A stretch of 64,000 nt of DNA from a virus: IMG/VR virus record IMGVR_UViG_3300047554_000255, positions 1 to 64,000 of that record, one strand, 5' to 3'. Below are positions 58,300-64,000 of the stretch, piece after piece. The notes beneath the pieces were generated by a model. The model saw nothing but the letters and a program-made list of their open reading frames with translations, was not told the origin of the DNA and made no database searches. Numbering within the stretch: position 1 is the stretch's first letter; every line of letters starts with the position of its first letter. The translations under genes and the position numbers were made by a program.

Positions 58300-61200
58300 T
58301 TACTGGTTATTTAATAAATCTCCTAATGTAACATTACTTTGTTGCTTTGGTGCAGCAGCAATTCTAAAATCTCTTAACCGCTTGTAGTTTTCTATTTTTT
58401 GCTTTTGAATATACTGATACAACTCTTCAGGAGCCATTTGAGCATATGATATGTTTTGCCAACTACCCTCAACAAACTCATTCTCCCCAGCAATAATTGT
58501 TTTACCATCTGGACCAACTTCCTGTCTTAAGTTTTTTTGATCTATCTTAATCATTACACCATCTCCAGTTGAGTTTTGTTTAAGGATGTATTTAAAACCA
58601 CCTACTTCATCCATTTGATTGCTCTTTAGAATCTCACCTTGAGTAAGAACCTTTGAGATATAACCAGCTTCTTGAACAGATGGTGCATTCTTTAACTTAA
58701 TACCATTAGCAAGGTTTACTTCAATACCTAAGCGACCAATAGCAGCAATCGACTTTTCATCTAATATACCACTACCTGACTTACTCTCTTCTTTTAAAAG
58801 CTCTTGCTTATACCCAATGATTACAGAAGGATTACCGTTTTTACCTATTGTTGTATAATCAACACGACCTAATGCATTACCACCATCTCTTGCTGTTGTA
58901 TTAAAGAAGGTGATAACTTTTTCTCTATCAGCACCAAGTTGTACTAAAGCATCAATGTTAGCAACACCGCCATTACCATCAGCTTGTTCAAAGTTACTAC
59001 CAGCTAAAGCTTCAGTAACTAATAACTGACCCTTATCTAAAGTATCACGCTTACCATCTGATGTATAAGTAGTAACCATACCTACTTTACCTAATCTATC
59101 AATATAGTATTTAGCGTTCGGTACAATCTCAGACTGAACAGATTTATACAAGGGAGCTAGTTTTGCAAAGTCATAATCATCTTTAAACTTTGAAATATAA
59201 CCGCTAACATTATACTCCTCACCAGTACTTTTTGATACTACATACTGTCTTCCAGAATGATAGTTTCCTGCTTTATCAGACCATGGTATATCATATTTAA
59301 CAACACCATCACCTGAATATAGCATAGATACTAGATCTTTAGTTGATATCTCCTTAGAACTAATACTATATTTTTTACTTGCAATAGATGTAAGTGTGGA
59401 AGGATCTAATACTTTATAATTACCAGGAGTTCCTGTTCTAATAGGAGCATACTTATCATTAGCAAGAGCCTTATTAACTAAATCTTTTTGCTCTTTACTC
59501 TGTAAGCCCCATTCATTTATAGCATCTCTTGATTGCTCTAACTCATTATATATATCTAACTCGTTATCAGTAGCTTTACCACTCTTGTACTTCTCACTAT
59601 ACTTATTATACATCCAAGATGTAATTGCATTAACTACACGAGTTGGTCCAGAAGCATAGTCATACTTAGCATCAGCAGGTATAATACCTTTTTCTTTTAG
59701 CTTTGTAAAAACCTCATCTTTGTATTTAGTTTTTGCAGAAGCAGGAGTAACACCATCAGCTGCACGTAATGACTTAACAAAATCAGTAGGTAATATACCT
59801 TGTAAATCTGCGTCTTTCTCTATAGCACTAAAGATACTGTTATATGCTGAGTAACGCTGCTTTGTAACATTATCAACATATACTTCATAAGCATTAGCTT
59901 TTGTGATCTGAGCTTGAGTATTGATACCAGTAACCATTGGTGTATCAAACTGAGTCTTTCCTTTTCCTTCTGGAGTAGTATCTTGACCGTTTAATGTAGC
60001 ATTATTACTACCACCTCCAAAACTAATCTGTGGACTACCATCAGGACCAACACCAAGAATAGCTTTACCTGTCCCACTAAAAGGATATTCTCCTCTTGCA
60101 ACAGCTTTTGTAAACTCAAACTGTGCTTTCTTAAGATCAAGATCTTCAAGCTTTACTCTTAAATCATCAGTTGCAAAAAAAGCATCGTTCTTCTTAACAT
60201 CTTGTTTAATATTAGAAGCTAATGCATTTGCTATATCGTTAATCTTCTTCATCTTACCATACTGGGTAAAATAAACAGGACCGTTTGCTGTAACACCTCT
60301 AAGATTAGAATCGTAGTTTTTATCAATATCTGTTAAACGTTCATCATAATCTGAGATCTGTTTGCCATATTGTTTTTTAGCTTCTTCTAGTTCCCTATAC
60401 TTCTGCATTAAAGCTGCAGAGTTATTCGGAGTTACTTTAGTTTTCTTAAGCTCTTCTAACTGTGAATCAATACCAGCAATGTTTGCGGTAAGTTCTACTT
60501 TACCACTCTCATAAGTCTTTCTTGTATCTGCAAGATAATCTTTACCGATCATCTGTTTTGCTTCTATCTCAGATACTCCAAACTGATTCATCTTCTCTTT
60601 TACAGAACGCTCATGAGCAACTGTCATCTCCATTCGTAGATAGTCATCATACTCTGGCTTCCAGTTAGCTTGCATAAAGTTCTTGTAAGATTGTAATGAC
60701 TTAACACCATTTGTTGTGGTTACAATCTGTGGACCAGATGCATCAACTGTTTGTATTTCAAATCCATACTCCTTACGTAGTTTTTCCATATCCCCAGCAA
60801 TATTCTGAGCTCTAATAAAACGACGCTGTTGTACTTTTGCAAAGTCTTCTTCAGTTCTATTTGCTGTACGTAAAGGATCTAAACCGTTCTGAATATACTG
60901 AATAGCAGTATCACTATACGTAGCTCTAATCTTTTCGTCTGTTGAATCTCTTGCAGCAAATGCTTTACTTATTTCAGACTGAGCTTGTTTAGTATAAGCC
61001 ATGTCTTTTAACATAAACTTATCTTGCCAGAATGGAGCAAATACAGACTGAGCCTCATCAACGTTTCTACCTTCAGATAAATCCATACTAGATATATCTT
61101 TAAGACGTTGCTGTGCTTGCTGTAAGTATTGAGTTCTTAAGACTTCGTTATTCTGATTAGTTAATGGAGCATTGACAATAGAATCGTTTGCAGCTTTTAT

Positions 61201-61332
61201 TTGATTAAAGCCTTGCTCATACATAGCTGACCTCCGTTGTAACAACGTGCCTATTGCTCCAAAGTCTGGAGTAAATAAAGGAAGAGGAGCTATTGCGTTA
61301 TTCCCTGAAGGATATGGATTTACTGATGCCAT
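58300..61332 (-). CDS. Large virion cargo protein (1010 aa)
   Basis: It begins MASVNPYPSGNN. The first 200 residues are helical (ALQRRSAMYEQGFNQIKAAN-like pattern, about 32-52), then comes a long coiled coil (about 250-330) and mixed domains with Gly/Asp loops. The N-terminal pattern resembles ejected cargo proteins of crAss-like phages. A possible internal promoter with a 16-bp palindrome lies 20-45 bases upstream of its ATG. Packaged, mostly structural or ejection roles are inferred from operon position. Confidence 0.78.
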   Translation of the reverse strand: MASVNPYPSGNNAIAPLPLFTPDFGAIGTLLQRRSAMYEQGFNQIKAANDSIVNAPLTNQNNEVLRTQYLQQAQQRLKDISSMDLSEGRNVDEAQSVFAPFWQDKFMLKDMAYTKQAQSEISKAFAARDSTDEKIRATYSDTAIQYIQNGLDPLRTANRTEEDFAKVQQRRFIRAQNIAGDMEKLRKEYGFEIQTVDASGPQIVTTTNGVKSLQSYKNFMQANWKPEYDDYLRMEMTVAHERSVKEKMNQFGVSEIEAKQMIGKDYLADTRKTYESGKVELTANIAGIDSQLEELKKTKVTPNNSAALMQKYRELEEAKKQYGKQISDYDERLTDIDKNYDSNLRGVTANGPVYFTQYGKMKKINDIANALASNIKQDVKKNDAFFATDDLRVKLEDLDLKKAQFEFTKAVARGEYPFSGTGKAILGVGPDGSPQISFGGGSNNATLNGQDTTPEGKGKTQFDTPMVTGINTQAQITKANAYEVYVDNVTKQRYSAYNSIFSAIEKDADLQGILPTDFVKSLRAADGVTPASAKTKYKDEVFTKLKEKGIIPADAKYDYASGPTRVVNAITSWMYNKYSEKYKSGKATDNELDIYNELEQSRDAINEWGLQSKEQKDLVNKALANDKYAPIRTGTPGNYKVLDPSTLTSIASKKYSISSKEISTKDLVSMLYSGDGVVKYDIPWSDKAGNYHSGRQYVVSKSTGEEYNVSGYISKFKDDYDFAKLAPLYKSVQSEIVPNAKYYIDRLGKVGMVTTYTSDGKRDTLDKGQLLVTEALAGSNFEQADGNGGVANIDALVQLGADREKVITFFNTTARDGGNALGRVDYTTIGKNGNPSVIIGYKQELLKEESKSGSGILDEKSIAAIGRLGIEVNLANGIKLKNAPSVQEAGYISKVLTQGEILKSNQMDEVGGFKYILKQNSTGDGVMIKIDQKNLRQEVGPDGKTIIAGENEFVEGSWQNISYAQMAPEELYQYIQKQKIENYKRLRDFRIAAAPKQQSNVTLGDLLNNQ

Positions 61333-61351
61333 AGTACATTAATAATATACA

Positions 61352-61377
61352 CAAAAATATGTTAAGTTTAAACTTAA
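61352..61377 (-). promoter_or_regulatory. Possible late promoter with a 16-bp palindrome
   Basis: On the minus strand TATTTTTG (61359-61352) fits TAnnTTTG and lies 20 bases before the ATG at 61332. Where a -33 element would be, there is a perfect 16-bp palindrome, TTAAGTTTAAACTTAA (61362-61377). No good TTTG is present, so a regulator could act there. Confidence 0.5.
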
Positions 61378-61388
61378 ACTTATTGGGT

Positions 61389-64000
61389 TTAACGTTGCCC
61401 GAACATTGCTAAGAATGGATTAACAGCACCCATCATACTTGCTACTTGCTTGTCTGGATACCCATCGTAGTTACTATCTGTTGTAGTTCTAGTTGATTTA
61501 CCAGATAACTGTGATTCTGCCCACTTCTCAGCCATTGCTTGAGGCATACCTAATGTTTTAGTTGCATAAGCTAACAAATCAGGATATGTATTCATACCTG
61601 CAGCAGAACTACCAGTTGTTGAGTTAAAAGGATTCTTACCACCTTTAAATGTAGATCTACCAGTAATAGGATCCATTGCAAAGTATGGATTAGATCTATT
61701 AACCATATCAAGCATAGCTCTATTCATAAATGCATTCTGATATGCAGCTAATGTTTGCTTATCAGCAGCATCTCTCATTGAGAAGTTCTCTAAGTTATAC
61801 TTATTAACCATCTCACCTAACATATTAGCAGCTTGTGCTCTTTGTGCTAAGTTTTGATTCTCAAGGGCAGTGTTTGTAGCATTAACTTGATTAGCAATAC
61901 CAACGTTCTGCATGTTTGTTGCAGCACCAATATTTGATATAGCTTCTAGTTGCTTACCTGCTATTTGACTAGCTCCTGCAAGATTAGCTTGTGGTCTACC
62001 AAATGTACGTAAGCCTTGGTTCTGCATGTTTGCTTGTTCAGCAACTGCAGCATACTGTCTTGTAGGATCAGCAAATGCAGCTTCTTGTTTTACATAATCA
62101 GGAGCTTGAACAAACGGAGTCATTGTTGGAACACCAGCTCTTGTAAATAAAGATTGTAGCATTGCTAACTTATCTGGTGTCATATAAGAAAATCTATCAG
62201 CAGATTGCTTTTTAGCTACTTGTTTTACTGAAGCTTGCTTAGCTGCTACTGGTGCTGTTTCTTCAGGTCCCATTTGAGCTTCGTCATCACCTGTCCAATA
62301 AGATACAGGTTTTGTTTGTCCAATAACTGGTTGTTGAATATTAACTGGAAGACCTGGCTTCTTTAAAGGAAGCTTATTATAAGGAGTTAATGAAGGAGTA
62401 CTATACGTTAACTCACCAAACTTATCATCTGTAGCAAGAGGAGAAAGACCCGCTGCTATCAACTGTGGATTAACATACTCTTGGAAAGCTCTTGTAGCAC
62501 CAGGTATTCTTGGATCCCATGTTGGAGCGTTTTGGAAGAACTCTGGGAATCTTTGCTTAAAGTCTGCTTGATGTGCAGCATCCCACCAGTTCTCTTCTCC
62601 GTATACACCAGCTTTAGTTTTTGATTGCATTACAGGAACTGATCCTGGAGTACGTGCGTTCAACGGCATGCCAACATTATAGTTTGGCATCAATGAACTA
62701 AGAGTAGCTTGATCTTGTGGAGAATAAACTGGAACTCTCTGTACTTGACCTGCTGTTTGATATTCAACAAGACCACCATCTTCTTTTGCAAAGTTTCTAG
62801 CAAAGTTAGCTTTCTTAACCATCTCTGGTGAATACTCATCTTTATTTGCTAAGATGTGTGCAGCAGCTTCTTGAGTGCTCATACCCATGCGTGTAGCTTG
62901 AGCTTTGAATGTACCTTTCTTTGATGGATCTAAATGAATACCACCATAAGCCATATTAGATGTAATCTTTTCTTGAACGTAATCTGGTAAAGCTTTGAAG
63001 CCTGGATTATTAATACCACCTTCTTGATACCATGCATTACCTGAGAATGTTGAACCACCACGCTTTTGATACTCCATAGCTTCAGGTGATTGTTCCATAC
63101 CTTGCGGTTCTTGCATTCCTTGTAACTGTTCTGCAATCTCTGGAGGTAAAGCCATCATAGCAGCTTGAGGGATACCTTGAGGGAACCCTTTCTTTGCTTC
63201 TTGAGCTAACGCTAACTGGGCAAGCTTTAACTTGTTGTTGTTCATCATCATCTCAGCAGTACGTTTCTGATACTGATCTGCATTTGGATCTGCTAAGATA
63301 GCTTTATATTTGTTTATTTCATACTGTTTAGCTAAATCAGCAGGAGTATATCCTTTGCTTGAACCAACAGATTTACCAAACTGAGCTAAAGCTTGACCTT
63401 TTAACTTCATGCTTTTTGTATCAGAATAGATAAATGTACCTGGTTGTAAGTTTAATGGAGTACCACCTTGCGAGTGACGCTTACCGCCAATCTTTGAGTG
63501 TTCCATCTCACCATCGTTATCTAAGTCACCATACGCAGTTTCACCACGTTCAGCTTCTAAGTTTGCCATATCTCTTGGTACAGCTTGTAAGGTATCTTTA
63601 ACAACATATGGATCTGGTTGACCCATCTCATTATCAATAACACGAGAACCAAGATCTAAACCAAGACCAGATTGTCCACCGTAAGCCATCATCTCACCGC
63701 CTTCTTCTCTACCAAAGATATTCTGTGGCATATAGAAAGGACGCTTTGAATCCCAACCATCACCCATCTGATCACCAGGTATTCTGTTACGAGTCCAGTT
63801 TGGCATATTAGTAACTACAGGTGTTTGCTTCTTACCTTTTTTTGCAGGTAAGTTTGGATAAAATACAGGACCTTGGATTATTGATTCCCAAACAGATGGA
63901 GCATCATCCCAACCATCTCCATAGTTTGCAGCACCAACAAAAGGTTGTGGGATATATCTAATACCGCTTGCAGGAAGTGGTCCTTGATCTTCCCAAGAAT
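61389..64000 (-). CDS. Large crAss-like structural protein, 5' end outside the window (869+ aa visible)
   Basis: The frame is open from TAA 61389 to the right edge; the ATG at 63806 is internal, and 64 more residues are encoded upstream without a stop. Segments GGKRHSQGGTPLNLQPGTFI, KLKGQALAQFG and YTPADLAKQYEINKYKAILA are diagnostic of a conserved crAss-like virion protein. GDGWD occurs at least twice (NYGDGWDDAPS, MGDGWDSKRP), suggesting repeats in the N-terminal part. Gln/Asn-rich C-terminal helices follow. It is part of the late operon that continues past the edge. Confidence 0.85.
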   Translation of the reverse strand, partial: SWEDQGPLPASGIRYIPQPFVGAANYGDGWDDAPSVWESIIQGPVFYPNLPAKKGKKQTPVVTNMPNWTRNRIPGDQMGDGWDSKRPFYMPQNIFGREEGGEMMAYGGQSGLGLDLGSRVIDNEMGQPDPYVVKDTLQAVPRDMANLEAERGETAYGDLDNDGEMEHSKIGGKRHSQGGTPLNLQPGTFIYSDTKSMKLKGQALAQFGKSVGSSKGYTPADLAKQYEINKYKAILADPNADQYQKRTAEMMMNNNKLKLAQLALAQEAKKGFPQGIPQAAMMALPPEIAEQLQGMQEPQGMEQSPEAMEYQKRGGSTFSGNAWYQEGGINNPGFKALPDYVQEKITSNMAYGGIHLDPSKKGTFKAQATRMGMSTQEAAAHILANKDEYSPEMVKKANFARNFAKEDGGLVEYQTAGQVQRVPVYSPQDQATLSSLMPNYNVGMPLNARTPGSVPVMQSKTKAGVYGEENWWDAAHQADFKQRFPEFFQNAPTWDPRIPGATRAFQEYVNPQLIAAGLSPLATDDKFGELTYSTPSLTPYNKLPLKKPGLPVNIQQPVIGQTKPVSYWTGDDEAQMGPEETAPVAAKQASVKQVAKKQSADRFSYMTPDKLAMLQSLFTRAGVPTMTPFVQAPDYVKQEAAFADPTRQYAAVAEQANMQNQGLRTFGRPQANLAGASQIAGKQLEAISNIGAATNMQNVGIANQVNATNTALENQNLAQRAQAANMLGEMVNKYNLENFSMRDAADKQTLAAYQNAFMNRAMLDMVNRSNPYFAMDPITGRSTFKGGKNPFNSTTGSSAAGMNTYPDLLAYATKTLGMPQAMAEKWAESQLSGKSTRTTTDSNYDGYPDKQVASMMGAVNPFLAMFGQR

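Noticed and set aside
40312-64000. Stop-codon reassignment in the late genes, as in some crAss-like phages
   Set aside because: The giant genes are open with the standard code, and TAG is used as a normal stop elsewhere (for example at 14736-14738 and 7974-7976).
1-64000. CRISPR arrays, insertion sequences or integrase genes
   Set aside because: No regularly spaced direct repeats, transposase-like or integrase-like motifs were seen on either strand by eye.

Overview
The window is AT-rich, densely coded double-stranded DNA phage sequence, and I read it as part of a crAss-like phage (order Crassvirales) of a Bacteroidota host. The strongest evidence is a block of giant late genes on the minus strand. 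It includes a 2829-residue protein with the DFDxD metal-binding signature of the virion-packaged crAss-like RNA polymerase, large cargo-type proteins of 1889, 1010 and 1273 residues, and a large protein with the family's GGKRHSQGG...FIYSDT segment. A matching replication set supports this: DnaB-type helicase, Toprim primase, family B DNA polymerase, AAA_24 ATPase, SSB-like protein, PD-(D/E)XK nuclease, SNF2-like helicase and uracil-DNA glycosylase. Several promoters fit the Bacteroidota consensus TTTG-N18/19-TAnnTTTG. No phage name is claimed. The surface and outer-membrane gene set recalls uncultured aquatic phages, but that is recollection and was not tested.

The layout has four transcriptional blocks. 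(1) Positions 194-17887, plus strand: a long run of tightly overlapping small genes, mostly of unknown function. It contains two metallophosphoesterases, a spore-photoproduct-lyase-like radical SAM protein, an HNH protein, a DUF6915-type protein, a SNF2-like helicase, a NinB-like protein, uracil-DNA glycosylase and a MoxR/VWA pair. One convincing minus-strand gene (13680-13982) and one possible small one (10271-10405) interrupt it. (2) Positions 17877-27780, minus strand: host-lysis, cell-surface and fibre genes. These are fibre-like proteins, holin and spanin candidates, a GH19 endolysin, two CsgG-like proteins, a cohesin/dockerin-type exported protein, a lipoprotein and a probable outer-membrane barrel with a Ser/Ala/Lys/Glu linker. 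(3) Positions 27916-40283, plus strand: the replication and nucleotide-metabolism module. (4) Positions 40312-64000, minus strand: the late virion operon, which continues past the right edge.

How the parts work together, by inference from families and order: the virion RNA polymerase and cargo proteins would be injected with the genome. The 27.9-40.3 kb module copies DNA, with dUTPase, dNMP kinase and uracil-DNA glycosylase controlling uracil and nucleotide pools. The polymerase ends in a bacterial beta-clamp-binding pentapeptide, which suggests it uses the host clamp. The 17.9-27.8 kb block would make host-contact and lysis proteins. Rho-independent terminators lie between several units, and a bidirectional one separates the convergent blocks at 40.3 kb. 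I found no tRNA genes, CRISPR arrays or insertion sequences, and no sign of stop-codon reassignment. The only gene-free stretches over about 100 bases are 1-193, 10275-10518 (which may hold a small minus-strand gene), 27781-27915 (a divergent promoter region) and 39974-40076 (a possible small RNA).
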